The notes beneath the pieces are model-generated. The model made no database searches. It saw nothing but the letters and a program-made list of their open reading frames with translations, and was not told the origin of the DNA. This document shows, in pieces, positions 25,449 to 34,920 of a DNA stretch of 64,000 bases. The stretch lies in the NCBI GenBank assembly GCA_938010435.1, contig CALLUS010000002.1, forward strand, positions 248,001-312,000, in the 5' to 3' direction. The stretch is from an uncultured Rhizobiaceae group bacterium (lineage in GTDB: Bacteria > Pseudomonadota > Alphaproteobacteria > Rhizobiales > Rhizobiaceae). The position numbers and the translations under genes were made by a program. Every line of letters starts with the position of its first letter. The first letter of the stretch is position 1.

Positions 25449-26345
25449 CTAAATTCCAGTAAGTGTGTGAGAAAGGTTCGGCAACGGTTTCACACCAATC
25501 ACGACAAGGCCCGCTTCTACGTTTTCAGGAGCCTTTGTGATGTCATATCTTTGACCAACAAGTTGAAGCGTTTTCAATTCTCCCTCCTCATCGGACACGA
25601 AACCTTTGGCTCGCACAATTTCTGACGCTGCTGCAAGTTCATTCGCCAGTACTTCTACATTTACTGAATTAGTGAGATTGAAGAATTTGGTTTCAAATTG
25701 CGATGTGGAATGGGTTGATCTGTCAGCCAAAAAATTTCCGTCGTGCTCAAATGATTGCAAAGCGACTTCGATAGGCAGAGCACTGTTTCGGGTTTCTATG
25801 ATTGATGCCGAACCAGACTTTTCCTGCAACCAATCATTCAGTGCAGGTTTTGCAGCGTCATCAATCAAATCGACCTTATTCAACAACACGATATTCGCGT
25901 CCTGTAACTGACGTAAAATAGTGTCGGCCATATATTTATCACTGGCGCGTTCCTGAACTGTTTCAGCGTCTGCCAATACTAAAATTCCATCCAGCACATA
26001 ATCCCTAAGCAAAGACACCGAACCTGCAATTGCGCCTGGAAGCGCTACACCACTTGATTCCAAAATGATGTGATCAGGCCGTGGGTTCATTTTGGCCATA
26101 TCCACCAATGCCATCATCAGGTCATTGCCATAACTGCAACACACGCAACCACCTGTGAGGCTGATCACATCCCCATCATCGGCTTCAATAAGGTCTGCAT
26201 CAATCGGCAACTCGCCAAACTCATTGACCAAAATAGCGAGACGGCGACCATTTGCATTGCGCAACAAATGGTTGACCAATGTGGTTTTGCCCGCACCGAG
26301 ATAGCCGCCAATGACGGTGAGAGGCATTGGAATGAGCTGGGTCAT
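25449..26345 (-). CDS. CobW/P47K family GTPase (COG0523)
   Basis: The family contains metal chaperones that hydrolyse GTP to deliver Zn, Co or other metals. The 298-aa product has Walker A GGYLGAGKTTLVN, the metal-binding CxCC motif in LTGGCVCCSYG, Walker B-like HIILESSGVA and the guanine-specificity motif LNKVDLI. The C-terminal CobW_C domain is short. It starts two bases after the amidohydrolase stop and is the last gene of the long minus-strand run. No Zur-type box is seen before it, so a zinc link is not supported. The amidohydrolase next to it could be a metalloenzyme client, which is speculation. Confidence 0.88.
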   Translation of the reverse strand: MTQLIPMPLTVIGGYLGAGKTTLVNHLLRNANGRRLAILVNEFGELPIDADLIEADDGDVISLTGGCVCCSYGNDLMMALVDMAKMNPRPDHIILESSGVALPGAIAGSVSLLRDYVLDGILVLADAETVQERASDKYMADTILRQLQDANIVLLNKVDLIDDAAKPALNDWLQEKSGSASIIETRNSALPIEVALQSFEHDGNFLADRSTHSTSQFETKFFNLTNSVNVEVLANELAAASEIVRAKGFVSDEEGELKTLQLVGQRYDITKAPENVEAGLVVIGVKPLPNLSHTLTGI

Positions 26346-26347
26346 TT

Positions 26348-27985
26348 CTAAAGTTCAGAAGCCGGGAAAACACGGCCATCTTGAACCGTTCCCCACACAC
26401 CAACATCTTTTAAACTCTCACCACCCACTGTTTCGGGATCATCTTCGAGAATTGCAAAATCGGCGCGTTTGCCAGTTTCAATAGATCCCACTTCACCGTC
26501 GAGTTTCAACGTATAAGCAGCGCCCAGCGTGATTGCGTAAAGTGCTTCATCGACTTCGATTTTTTCTGCTTCTCCTTGCGTTCGACCAGAGGCCGTCAAA
26601 CGGTTGACGGCACACCAAGCTGTAAACAACGGCCCAAGCGGCGTGATTGGTGCATCGGAATGAATCGCCATGGGTACATCGTTCTCCAAAGCGGTTGCGC
26701 AAGCGTTCATACGTTCTGCCCGCTCAGGCCCAACAGTCAAATTGTAATGTTCATCCCCCCAATAGAAGTGATGGTTTGCAAAGAGATTAACGCACATACC
26801 CAGCTTATTCATACGGCGAAATTGCGCTGTGTCTGCAAGTTGGCAATGCTGAAGTGTGAAACGGTGGTCACGAGACGGATGCTGGAGCAAGCCTTCTTCC
26901 ATGCAATCCAGCACCAGTTCTGTGGCCTCATCCCCATTGGTATGGGTGTGAATATGGATATTATGTTCAAGGCTGGAATTGATGATCTGTTGCAAATGTT
27001 CTGGTGAAATATACCACAGGCCGTTTTCTGCCCCGTTGAAATATCCAGGCCATCTCATACGTGCAGAGAAACCTTGAATGGAACCATCGACAACCACTTT
27101 AATCATTCCAAGACGCAACCGGTCGGACGTTTTTTTCTTCAACTCCAAAACATGAGCAATGAGTTCTTCCGGCGTGACGCCGTGATGAAACCGCAATGGC
27201 ACAATGCGTGTTGGAAAGTTTTCGCGCGCAGTTACACGGCTCATCATTTCCACAGCTTCGTCGGGCAAACGGGCAGCGAGATCAGTTGCCGTGGTGACAC
27301 CCGAACGAACACACAATTTTGCAAAATCAACCAGCCCTTGCTCATCGCAGGCTAACATGTCGCGATCAAAACCAACGTGGATACCAACTGGCGTCATCAC
27401 ATCGGGGCCTTTCAATTCGCCTGTAGGCAAACCATCTTTTCCAAGCGGAACACCGGGGTTGTTCAAACCCGTTTTCAACAATCCTGCCATTTCCAAAGCT
27501 TTTGAATTCACATTCAAAATATGACCCGACGCGTGCATGACCCCGACAGGACGTGTGGTCGAGACCTTGTCCAAGTCCTCGCGGGTCACACGTTCATTGT
27601 TGAAATATATGGGATCAAGCGACCAGCCCGGAAGCGGTGCGTCAGGGTCTTCCATATTTGCGTCAGCTTCTTTCAAACGATCGAGAACACCTTCAATGCC
27701 ATCAAGCCCTGACCAGACTTTCCCATTAGGGTCCATGCGATCAAAGTACCCCACATAGGTATAGCGCCACAAAGTGCCTTCCATGGCATGGCTGTGGCCT
27801 TCCACCAAACCCGGCATAATGACTTTGTCGGCGAAACGCTCGTCCAATGTGTAATCGCCCCATCCTTTCAATTCGGCAAGACTGCCTGCACCTAAAATTC
27901 TACCATCACGCACAGCCACGTGGGTCGCTTCAGGACGCACGGGATTCATAGTGATAATTTTCTTCGCGCTGTAGATTGTTGTCAT
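26348..27985 (-). CDS. Metal-dependent amidohydrolase (Amidohydro_3 family)
   Basis: The 545-aa product has the amidohydrolase layout: a beta-sandwich start (TIYSAKKIITMNP), the metal-binding HxH in VEGHSHAMEGT, a central TIM barrel with HTHTNGDEAT and LQHCQLAD, a late Asp in IHSDAPITP, and the sandwich end TGKRADFAILEDDPE. This resembles YtcJ-like enzymes acting on formamide-type or cyclic amide substrates. The substrate cannot be told. The start at 27985 has AAGGA upstream; a GTG at 27994 is an alternative. It lies between the hydratase genes and the CobW gene on the same strand. Confidence 0.87.
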   Translation of the reverse strand: MTTIYSAKKIITMNPVRPEATHVAVRDGRILGAGSLAELKGWGDYTLDERFADKVIMPGLVEGHSHAMEGTLWRYTYVGYFDRMDPNGKVWSGLDGIEGVLDRLKEADANMEDPDAPLPGWSLDPIYFNNERVTREDLDKVSTTRPVGVMHASGHILNVNSKALEMAGLLKTGLNNPGVPLGKDGLPTGELKGPDVMTPVGIHVGFDRDMLACDEQGLVDFAKLCVRSGVTTATDLAARLPDEAVEMMSRVTARENFPTRIVPLRFHHGVTPEELIAHVLELKKKTSDRLRLGMIKVVVDGSIQGFSARMRWPGYFNGAENGLWYISPEHLQQIINSSLEHNIHIHTHTNGDEATELVLDCMEEGLLQHPSRDHRFTLQHCQLADTAQFRRMNKLGMCVNLFANHHFYWGDEHYNLTVGPERAERMNACATALENDVPMAIHSDAPITPLGPLFTAWCAVNRLTASGRTQGEAEKIEVDEALYAITLGAAYTLKLDGEVGSIETGKRADFAILEDDPETVGGESLKDVGVWGTVQDGRVFPASEL

Positions 27986-28029
27986 GCCAGTCACATCCTT
28001 ATGGGTCGCTCTAATCTATTCTAAAATTG

Positions 28030-28695
28030 TTAAATCAATTCGTCTGATCGGTCGTCGGTTTCGCCATATCGTTTTAGAGTGGCAGGCCGTGTGCCTTCGT
28101 AAATTTTATCGAGATTAGCGGCTATTTTCGCGTTTTCACGTTCAAACAAGCAGTTGCCCTGCATATCAGACGCCACAATAAACGGCCCCATATTGTTGCA
28201 CTTTAAAACCCACATTGCTTGCGCCAAACCCAGTTCTTCATTCCAGTGTACGGCTTCCACTTTTTCAACACCTCGCCCCAAAAGCGCGCCAGTGCCGTAG
28301 CCCACAGTGGATAAGTAAAGCGCGCCATTGGGCACAAAAAATTTCTTATAATCTTTCGATGTCATACCGCCTTTACCGACAATCAATTTGGCGCCGGTTT
28401 TGGCCATCCATTCAGGCAACCATTTGGCAAATCGAAACGATGCTGTTGCTGTCACTGCGCCGAGATCAAAAGACCCGTCAGGTTTGATTGCAGCCGCAGG
28501 TGAGCAGTGGAAATTTGCAGCACTTTGTGAGGGCAATGCCATGGGAATATTAGCTTTGTCTTCGAGAGCCCGCATGTAAACGCCTTCACGCGCGGTGTAC
28601 ATCAAACCATCGAGGTAAACGATATCGCCCAATCGCAGTTCTGCAAGTGCTTCATCGGTTGGTGTGGTGGATAGTCGTATCTGACGAGGCTTCAT
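28030..28695 (-). CDS. Class I fumarase/tartrate dehydratase, beta subunit
   Basis: This is the C-terminal half of a two-subunit Fe-S hydratase of the class I fumarase / L(+)-tartrate dehydratase family, which adds or removes water from dicarboxylates. The 221-aa product has LRLGDIVYLDGLMYTARE, FHCSPAA, GKGGM and TVGYGTGALLG. The start at 28695 overlaps the alpha subunit stop (ATGA), so the two are translationally coupled. Fumarate, tartrate and mesaconate are all possible substrates; the sequence does not decide. Confidence 0.88.
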   Translation of the reverse strand: MKPRQIRLSTTPTDEALAELRLGDIVYLDGLMYTAREGVYMRALEDKANIPMALPSQSAANFHCSPAAAIKPDGSFDLGAVTATASFRFAKWLPEWMAKTGAKLIVGKGGMTSKDYKKFFVPNGALYLSTVGYGTGALLGRGVEKVEAVHWNEELGLAQAMWVLKCNNMGPFIVASDMQGNCLFERENAKIAANLDKIYEGTRPATLKRYGETDDRSDELI

Positions 28696-29666
28696 TCTGC
28701 AGCCTCCAACATGGGTTCCCACAAAACCGTTTCGCGGCGTTGATAAGGTGTAAACCAATCAGGATCAGTTCGGTATTCTATACGTCCATCCGCATGAAGA
28801 CGCGCGACTGATCTGCGCGACGACAAGCAAAACGCATGGACACTCATTTGCATACCGCCCGTGTGGCAATAGCCAACTTCGATGTTGCAATCGATCACCA
28901 TATTCTTACCCACAAACCCCATGGCACCCATGCCTATGGAATTTCCGAGTTCTTTGAATTCAGCTTCCAGTTCCGCGATGCGCGGGTCAGAATTCATATT
29001 ACCAACCGTGCGCAAACACGCCGCGCGTTTGCCCAATACCATGCAGGTGTCTTTGGAACCTCCAAGGCCGATGCCTATAATCGCCGGCTGACAGGCCAAA
29101 CCACGCTTGCCAAAAGCGACCAGTGAATCCAGATAGAACCGTTTTATACCTTCAATGCCATCGCTTGGGAAAAGCATCCGATAATCGGTTCCAAACAAGC
29201 CACCTTTATGAACAGTTATCAGATCAATCCAATCCGCTTTATCTTCGTCTGGCGCAGCCGGTTCAAAACCATATTCTATTTCCGGTGCGCCGATGCCAAC
29301 ATTGTTGTCGTGATCTGTGCGCCACAACGGATGCACGCGATTGGGACGTAATGGCACCCCATTGGTGGCATTGGCGGTTGCTTGTCGCAGTGCCGTTTCC
29401 AACGCCACGGGGCCACCTTCAATCACCGCATCATTGCCCATTTTTACATACCAACGCGGGCAACCCGTATCGCCGCACATGGCGCGTCGGTCTTCTTTGG
29501 CGGCTTTATAATTGTCGAGCATCGCCTGCAAAACGAAAGACGAAAGATCACCATCTTCCGTACTTGCCGCATGTTTTAATCCCGTCAGATAATCATCGGG
29601 AATTTCAATTGCCGCTTTGTCCATAAGAACTTCAGCAGTAGATTGAATGAGATCAATTGAGATCAT
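28692..29666 (-). CDS. Class I fumarase/tartrate dehydratase, alpha subunit
   Basis: The 324-aa subunit binds the catalytic [4Fe-4S] cluster. Candidate ligand cysteines are in CGDTGCPRWYVK, IGLGGSKDTCMVLG and VGYCHTGGMQMSV. This matches the N-terminal half of class I fumarases. It overlaps the upstream flavoprotein gene by four bases and the beta subunit by three, so it is part of the SDH-like operon. Co-transcription with a second succinate dehydrogenase suggests that the two act in series: a succinate-type acid to a fumarate-type acid to a hydroxy acid. Confidence 0.9.
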   Translation of the reverse strand: MISIDLIQSTAEVLMDKAAIEIPDDYLTGLKHAASTEDGDLSSFVLQAMLDNYKAAKEDRRAMCGDTGCPRWYVKMGNDAVIEGGPVALETALRQATANATNGVPLRPNRVHPLWRTDHDNNVGIGAPEIEYGFEPAAPDEDKADWIDLITVHKGGLFGTDYRMLFPSDGIEGIKRFYLDSLVAFGKRGLACQPAIIGIGLGGSKDTCMVLGKRAACLRTVGNMNSDPRIAELEAEFKELGNSIGMGAMGFVGKNMVIDCNIEVGYCHTGGMQMSVHAFCLSSRRSVARLHADGRIEYRTDPDWFTPYQRRETVLWEPMLEAAE

Positions 29667-31417
29667 TGGGCTGCTCCCACCAATGTTTCAGGTTCACCGT
29701 CTGCCAATAGTGTTTCACCTGGCTTCACAATTGTAAAATCCACTTCTTGTTGAGTGATTTTGACACTATCTCCGTCGCGCTTGGCCAATGTGTAAGTAGA
29801 GGTTTCCATTGCGCCTGCTTCGGGGAAATCTTCGCGGAAGTGTGCACCACGGGAATCCTCCCTCGTCAAAGCAGCTGCTGTGATGGTTTTGGAAATATCT
29901 GTCAGGCTGCGAAGATTAAGCCAATCATGCCACGTGAGGTTGAAGGCGAGGTTGCCGTCGTCAACACCCAACATCATGAGTTCGTCGTCAATAGTATCCA
30001 ACGCCAGTGCCCCACGCCTTAAACCTGTAGCAGTGCGCATCACGCCCACATCTTCCCACATGGCATTCTGAAGTTTTGTTCGCAGGGGTTGTATCAATGT
30101 TGGTTTGTTTGAGAGTGGGCGCATGGCACGGACAATCTCTTCTTCCAGCACAGTTTCATCAGGGTCGCGAAGGGCAGTTATGTTCTGAACATCCTGCCCC
30201 ATAACCTCCCCGGCAACACCACCATAAACGGTTGAGTTCGCAACACCGTTTCCACCAAGACGGTTGGAACCGTGTGCACCACCTGCATCCTCTCCCGCCA
30301 CATAAAATCCTTCCATAGCTGTACGTGTGTTTTCATCAACCACCACACCGCCCATGAAATAATGTGCGGTTGGAACCACTTCCACTTTACCAGCGGCCAG
30401 ATCGAAACCGCTGTCAGCGCAGCGTTTCACCATACCCGGAAACTTGTTACGCACATTTTCTGGTCCTAAATGGCTCATGGAAATATAAACCCCGCCATTG
30501 GGGGAAATATTGTTTTTGCGCATTTCCGCATAGATGCCACGGCTCACCACATCACGGGTCGCACGGTCACCTTTGGGGTCATAGTCAAACATAAACCGAT
30601 GACCGTGGCTGTTGTGCAATTCACCTCCAGCGCCACGCAAACCTTCTTCCAATACAGTGCCCGTCATGCGGGTGTGATCACCAGCCAAAAGACCTGTTGG
30701 ATGAAACTGCACCATTTCCATATCACGCAGCTGCAACCCAGCACGCAATGCCATGGCAAGGCCGTCCATAGTCTTGTCACCAGACGGCGTGTGATATTTG
30801 TACATAGTCGGGCCACCACCCGTTGCCATGAGCACGGTTTTAGCGCGGATAAAGCGAAACCTACCCGTTCGCATGTCGATGAACAAAACGCCTGAGATCG
30901 CTGCACCATCCTTTGTGGGAATCAACCCAATGGCACGATGTTCTTGCAACTTATCAATGGGACGAGACAGCACTTGTTCCATCAATCGGCTGATGATCTC
31001 AATACCTGTCAGGTCACCCTTATGGACAGTACGGTCAAACGTTTGACCGGCAAATGCCTTTTGATGGAGAGAGCCGTCGGAATTGCGGTCAAAGAAACAA
31101 CCGACTTCATTTTCCAACTCGTGAATACGTTCGACCGCCAACTTGCAAAGCTTCCAAGCCATATCTTGGTTGGGGAGCCATTTGCCGCCATTGATTGTGT
31201 CCATGAAATGCCGCTCAACACTGTCTCCGCGACCAAGGGATACGTTGTAGCCACCCTGCACCATTCGCGTACAGCCAGACTTCCCAACCAAGCCTTTCAC
31301 GGCCAACGTGATGCGTGCTTTCGGTGCTGTTTGTTGTGCATGAAGTGCTGCAAACAACCCTGCCCCGCCGGAGCCAAGAATGAGTATATCGGTATCGTGG
31401 CGTTCGACCGTCATCAT
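29663..31417 (-). CDS. Succinate dehydrogenase/fumarate reductase-type flavoprotein
   Basis: The 584-aa product has the FAD-binding GSGGAGLFAALHAQQ start, GKSGCTRMVQGGYN, the active-site region MVQFHPTGL, the motif RATRDVVSRGIY, HYFMGGVVVDENTRT and GLYVAG-like FYVAGEDAGGAHGSNRLGGNG. This is the SdhA/FrdA family. The Arg and His residues for dicarboxylate binding are visible. It is not the typical close SdhA of alphaproteobacteria, whose operon usually has sdhCDAB order; here the order is B, D, C, A and hydratase genes follow. A second, specialised complex for a related dicarboxylate is therefore likely. Confidence 0.9.
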   Translation of the reverse strand: MMTVERHDTDILILGSGGAGLFAALHAQQTAPKARITLAVKGLVGKSGCTRMVQGGYNVSLGRGDSVERHFMDTINGGKWLPNQDMAWKLCKLAVERIHELENEVGCFFDRNSDGSLHQKAFAGQTFDRTVHKGDLTGIEIISRLMEQVLSRPIDKLQEHRAIGLIPTKDGAAISGVLFIDMRTGRFRFIRAKTVLMATGGGPTMYKYHTPSGDKTMDGLAMALRAGLQLRDMEMVQFHPTGLLAGDHTRMTGTVLEEGLRGAGGELHNSHGHRFMFDYDPKGDRATRDVVSRGIYAEMRKNNISPNGGVYISMSHLGPENVRNKFPGMVKRCADSGFDLAAGKVEVVPTAHYFMGGVVVDENTRTAMEGFYVAGEDAGGAHGSNRLGGNGVANSTVYGGVAGEVMGQDVQNITALRDPDETVLEEEIVRAMRPLSNKPTLIQPLRTKLQNAMWEDVGVMRTATGLRRGALALDTIDDELMMLGVDDGNLAFNLTWHDWLNLRSLTDISKTITAAALTREDSRGAHFREDFPEAGAMETSTYTLAKRDGDSVKITQQEVDFTIVKPGETLLADGEPETLVGAAQ

Positions 31418-31758
31418 TGCACCGCGCTTAAGAAGAAACTGCAGGAAATTGCAAATGCGCCAGCAACAGCTGTGACCGCAAATGTTTTTTGCCGGTCAGA
31501 CCAAGGCAACCATTCCAAAGCCATAAGACGCAACCCGCCCAGCATGTGGGCGGCTAATAAGAATACCAATCCAAACTCGGCAATTTTCACCCAGATGTTT
31601 TCCGTAAGCGAGAGGAATCCGTTGAGTCCTGCCGGATCTGTGAGCGCGAGTGCCAAGACGTAAAAATGTACAGGGAGGAAAAGCGCAAGCACCACGCCTG
31701 AAACACGGTGAAGTAGAAACGCAAACCAAAGTGGATGATTGCGGTGCGGTTTGATCAT
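31414..31758 (-). CDS. Succinate dehydrogenase cytochrome b subunit-like (SdhC)
   Basis: The 114-aa membrane anchor has three hydrophobic helices. The SdhC signature HRVSGVVLALFLPVHFY and the probable heme-ligand region AAHMLGGLRLMALEW are present. It starts at 31758 with ATGA overlap of the upstream anchor gene, and its own stop overlaps the start of the flavoprotein gene. A longer frame upstream lies within the neighbouring gene and is not used. Confidence 0.85.
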   Translation of the reverse strand: MIKPHRNHPLWFAFLLHRVSGVVLALFLPVHFYVLALALTDPAGLNGFLSLTENIWVKIAEFGLVFLLAAHMLGGLRLMALEWLPWSDRQKTFAVTAVAGAFAISCSFFLSAVQ

Positions 31759-32099
31759 AGACCTGCTCCCGATAATGTGACGGCATAAACCGCACGCAGA
31801 CCGAGAATCATCAGCGCTAAAAACACGCACCAAGCAACAATGGGCAGAATCCTTTTATTCAATCCCAAAACTTCAAATGCAACGACCCTAACGCCAATGG
31901 CCGCGTGAATGGAAACAGCAGCAACGAAACTTCCATAGAACACCAACCACAAGATACTGCCTTGGGTTCGACTTAAAATCTCTGCTGCATCCAAACCGCC
32001 TTGCACTGCATAAATCATCACCGCCAAATGGCCCAACACGAGCGGAGCCATGACCAGAGCTGTGATCCGCTGAAGCATATAGAGACGCGTGGTCAACAT
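31755..32099 (-). CDS. Succinate dehydrogenase membrane anchor-like (SdhD)
   Basis: The 114-aa product has three hydrophobic helices and His residues in the first and second (MAPLVLGHLAVMIYA, AAVSIHAAIGVRV) that could bind heme or quinone. It follows the iron-sulfur subunit gene with the start one base after its stop (TGATATG). An in-frame ATG at 32120 would add seven residues and overlap that gene. The assignment rests mainly on size, helices and position. Confidence 0.8.
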   Translation of the reverse strand: MLTTRLYMLQRITALVMAPLVLGHLAVMIYAVQGGLDAAEILSRTQGSILWLVFYGSFVAAVSIHAAIGVRVVAFEVLGLNKRILPIVAWCVFLALMILGLRAVYAVTLSGAGL

Positions 32100-32100
32100 A

Positions 32101-32847
32101 TCAGCTGCGCCCCCAGCCAAACCAGTTTCGGCTTGTTTCCTTTTTCAAACCGGCAATGGAGGCACTTGGATTGAGTTCGTTGGGACAGTACGCCGTGCAC
32201 CCTCCTTGGGAATGACAATTATGACATCCGCCAGCTCCTGAGGCCGCTTCCAAGCGCTCTTCGTAAGCACCATCGCGTACATCATTGACCAGAGACCATG
32301 CACGGTTGAGCGCAGCTGGCCCCAAATATTCCGCATTGCCTGAAACGGAATCGCAAGCCGCATAGCAAACCGCGCAATTTATACATTCGATAGCAGCGCT
32401 TGCAGCCATGCGTTCCGGCGCGTCAGGAATAATTGGTTCCATGTCATCATGGCGTGTTTTTGTACTTTCGAATACGCCTTTAGCTTCCACCCATTTATCA
32501 AAAAACGGGTCCATATCCGTCGCTAAATCTTTCACTACGGGAAGGTTGCGCAATGGTCCGATTTCCAAATTGTTGGATTTCAGAACCTTTTTCACATGGG
32601 TGCGGCAGGTCCAGCGTGGTTCGCCATTGACCATCATTGCACATGATCCGCACATGCCTACACGACACGCGAAACGATAGGATAAAGTTGGGTCTGAATT
32701 GGCCTGTATCCACGAAACCACGTCCAATATAGTTTGGTTTTTTTGCGCAGGCACTGCGAATTCTTGAAATGCGTTGGTCTCACTGCGCCAAACCGAGACG
32801 CTCAAATCTTGCGACACATCAAGCCTCCCAACCTGTTTCACATTCAA
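32101..32847 (-). CDS. Succinate dehydrogenase/fumarate reductase iron-sulfur subunit
   Basis: The 248-aa product carries the three clusters of SdhB/FrdB. The [2Fe-2S] motif is CRVGMCGSCAM plus a downstream Cys. The second motif is CINCAVCYAAC and the third is CHNCHSQGGCTAYCP. It passes electrons from the flavoprotein to the quinone site at the membrane anchors. It is the first gene of the B-D-C-A set. A gap of about 113 bp separates it from the upstream CitE-like gene and may hold a promoter, though none is evident. Confidence 0.93.
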   Translation of the reverse strand: MNVKQVGRLDVSQDLSVSVWRSETNAFQEFAVPAQKNQTILDVVSWIQANSDPTLSYRFACRVGMCGSCAMMVNGEPRWTCRTHVKKVLKSNNLEIGPLRNLPVVKDLATDMDPFFDKWVEAKGVFESTKTRHDDMEPIIPDAPERMAASAAIECINCAVCYAACDSVSGNAEYLGPAALNRAWSLVNDVRDGAYEERLEAASGAGGCHNCHSQGGCTAYCPNELNPSASIAGLKKETSRNWFGWGRS

Positions 32848-32960
32848 AGAGCGAAGTGCATCGGATCAACTTTGAAGCATGGTGAGGGGTGAGGCAACCC
32901 AAATCATCTGGCAATTTGCATCGTAACCTGTGGGCAATGAACGCAGGGAGAAATCGGTTA

Positions 32961-33824
32961 TTAAATCATACCCAGCGCTTTGCCACGGACCAACGTCTCT
33001 TTTGCCATATCTGCATGCAATCGTTCCACCATTTTACCATCAATAGAGATCACATTGGCAGCACGGTTTTCAGGCTTTTCAAAAACTTCGACGACGCATC
33101 GTGCTATCTCCAGCTCTTCCACAGAAGGTGCAAAAACAGAATTGCATATATCAATTTGAGAGGGATGGATGAGCGTCTTTCCATCCATCCCAAAACGTTT
33201 GCCTTGCAAGCATTCTTGTTCAAACGTTTCAAGATTTTTGAAGTCGTTAAACACGCCATCTAATATTTGAATTCCTGCCACACGGGCAGCTAAAACGCAT
33301 TGGGTGAGAGCTGACACGAGCGCTTCACGGTTATTGCTCATATCCATGCGGGTTTCTTTAGCTAAGTCATTTGTGCCAATCACAAAACACGAGAGAGGTG
33401 TGTTTGAAGTGGCGTCTGCGATTTGTTGGATGTTCAAAATAGACCGTGCCGTTTCAATCATGACCCAAAGTTCAACGCTGTTGCCTACCATCTTGTCCGA
33501 CAGGTTTTTGATGTCGTTGGCGGAGTTCACCTTTGGCACCAAAATCGCATCTGGTTTCGCCGCAAGCGCGGCAACTAGATCCTCATTGCCCCACGGGGTA
33601 TCCAATCCATTAATGCGAATGACTGCTGTGCTTTCTCCTGCTCCATCGTTTTGAACCGCTGTACATGCGACGGAGCGTGCATTAGCTTTTTGCTCAACAG
33701 ATACAGCATCTTCGAGATCGAAAATGATGACGTCTGCCCGAAGAGTTGCAGCTTTCTCAACAGCCCTTGAGTTGGAGGCCGGTAAATATAATGCACTGCG
33801 CGAAATGTTCGATTGAGTTTTCAT
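32961..33824 (-). CDS. CitE-like HpcH/HpaI family lyase
   Basis: The 287-aa product has the TIM-barrel family features RSALYLPASNSRAVEKAATL, the metal-site Glu/Asp in VIFDLEDAV, AVIRINGLDTPWG, WVMIETARSILN and GMDGKTLIHPSQID. Members cleave beta-hydroxyacyl-CoA thioesters such as citramalyl-CoA, malyl-CoA or beta-methylmalyl-CoA. Next to a class I hydratase it could act on citramalyl-CoA or malyl-CoA. No CoA-ligase or CoA-transferase is directly adjacent; a Pct-like transferase lies about 10 kb away. Confidence 0.87.
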   Translation of the reverse strand: MKTQSNISRSALYLPASNSRAVEKAATLRADVIIFDLEDAVSVEQKANARSVACTAVQNDGAGESTAVIRINGLDTPWGNEDLVAALAAKPDAILVPKVNSANDIKNLSDKMVGNSVELWVMIETARSILNIQQIADATSNTPLSCFVIGTNDLAKETRMDMSNNREALVSALTQCVLAARVAGIQILDGVFNDFKNLETFEQECLQGKRFGMDGKTLIHPSQIDICNSVFAPSVEELEIARCVVEVFEKPENRAANVISIDGKMVERLHADMAKETLVRGKALGMI

Positions 33825-33832
33825 AAATCAAA

Positions 33833-34840
33833 TCAAGCTTGAACGACTGTTTGCTCAATTGCTCCGAAAATGGAAACTCCGGCTTCATCTTTCATTTCTA
33901 TGCGCACCACATCATCAAATGACATAAATGGGGTTTTGGGTGCACCATGTTCCAGCATTTCCACAACACGTTGTTCTGCAAGACATGAATAACCTACTCC
34001 ACCATCTGCAACCGTTTTGCCCGCGCCACCTTCCAATTTATTGGAGATCGTACCCGACCCAACAATGGTGCCCGCAGTTAATACTCGTGTTTTCGCTGCG
34101 TGGGCGATAAGTTGAGGGAAGTTAAATGTCATATCAACACCGGCATTTGGATTGCCAAGGCGGCTGCCATTCAACTCAACATTTAGAGGCAGTGTAAGTT
34201 TCCCATTCTTCCACGCTGTTCCTAAACTGTTAGGCGTGACAGCCACAGGTGAAAATGCGGTGGACGGTTTTGATTGAACAAAGCCGAACCCTTTTGCCAA
34301 TTCAGGCGCGATGAGATTGCGCAATGAAACATCATTGGCCAACATGACCAAGCGAACGGCATTCGCGCAATCTTCAACAGCACTGCCCATGGGAACGTCA
34401 CCGACGATCACGGCAACTTCGCCCTCCATATCGATTCCGTATTCTTCACCGGCACATAAAATTTCATCACGCGGCCCGAGAAACGTGTCAGACCCGCCTT
34501 GATACATCAGTGGGGCAGTCCAAAACGTATCAGGCATTTCAGCCCCACGTGCTTTGCGGACAAGTTCTACGTGGTTCACATAGGCCGAACCATCAAGCCA
34601 CTGATAGGCACGTGGCAAGGGAGCCATGGCGTCATGTTCGCGAAAGCGTTGTGCTGGCTGTGATCCCGATTCCAGCGTCTCAGCCACACGTTCCAATCGC
34701 GCAGCAACATGTTCCCAATCATCAAGAGCAGCTTGAAGGGTTGGTGCGATGTGACCAACTGCAGAGCACATTGTGAGATCTTTGGATACAACAACAAGCA
34801 CACCATCACGGGTGCCATTTTTCAGTGTAGCTAACTTCAT
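33833..34840 (-). CDS. Fumarylacetoacetate hydrolase family protein
   Basis: The 335-aa product has the FAA hydrolase fold with metal ligands in YGIDMEGEVAVIVGDVP, NDVSLRNLIAPELAKGFGFVQSKP, and GSGTISNKLEGG. Family members break C-C bonds or decarboxylate acyl-pyruvates (fumarylacetoacetate, acylpyruvate, oxaloacetate). The start at 34840 has GGGAGAG upstream; the longer frame to 34894 has none. In this operon a product of fumarate or pyruvate would feed the neighbouring hydratase and dehydrogenase. The substrate is open. Confidence 0.87.
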   Translation of the reverse strand: MKLATLKNGTRDGVLVVVSKDLTMCSAVGHIAPTLQAALDDWEHVAARLERVAETLESGSQPAQRFREHDAMAPLPRAYQWLDGSAYVNHVELVRKARGAEMPDTFWTAPLMYQGGSDTFLGPRDEILCAGEEYGIDMEGEVAVIVGDVPMGSAVEDCANAVRLVMLANDVSLRNLIAPELAKGFGFVQSKPSTAFSPVAVTPNSLGTAWKNGKLTLPLNVELNGSRLGNPNAGVDMTFNFPQLIAHAAKTRVLTAGTIVGSGTISNKLEGGAGKTVADGGVGYSCLAEQRVVEMLEHGAPKTPFMSFDDVVRIEMKDEAGVSIFGAIEQTVVQA

Positions 34841-34920
34841 AAGTTTTCTCTCCCGCACTATTGAACGGAAGTGTGGTTCAGCGGCGCGATACAATCAAGC
34901 CGCTGAACACAGATTGGTGT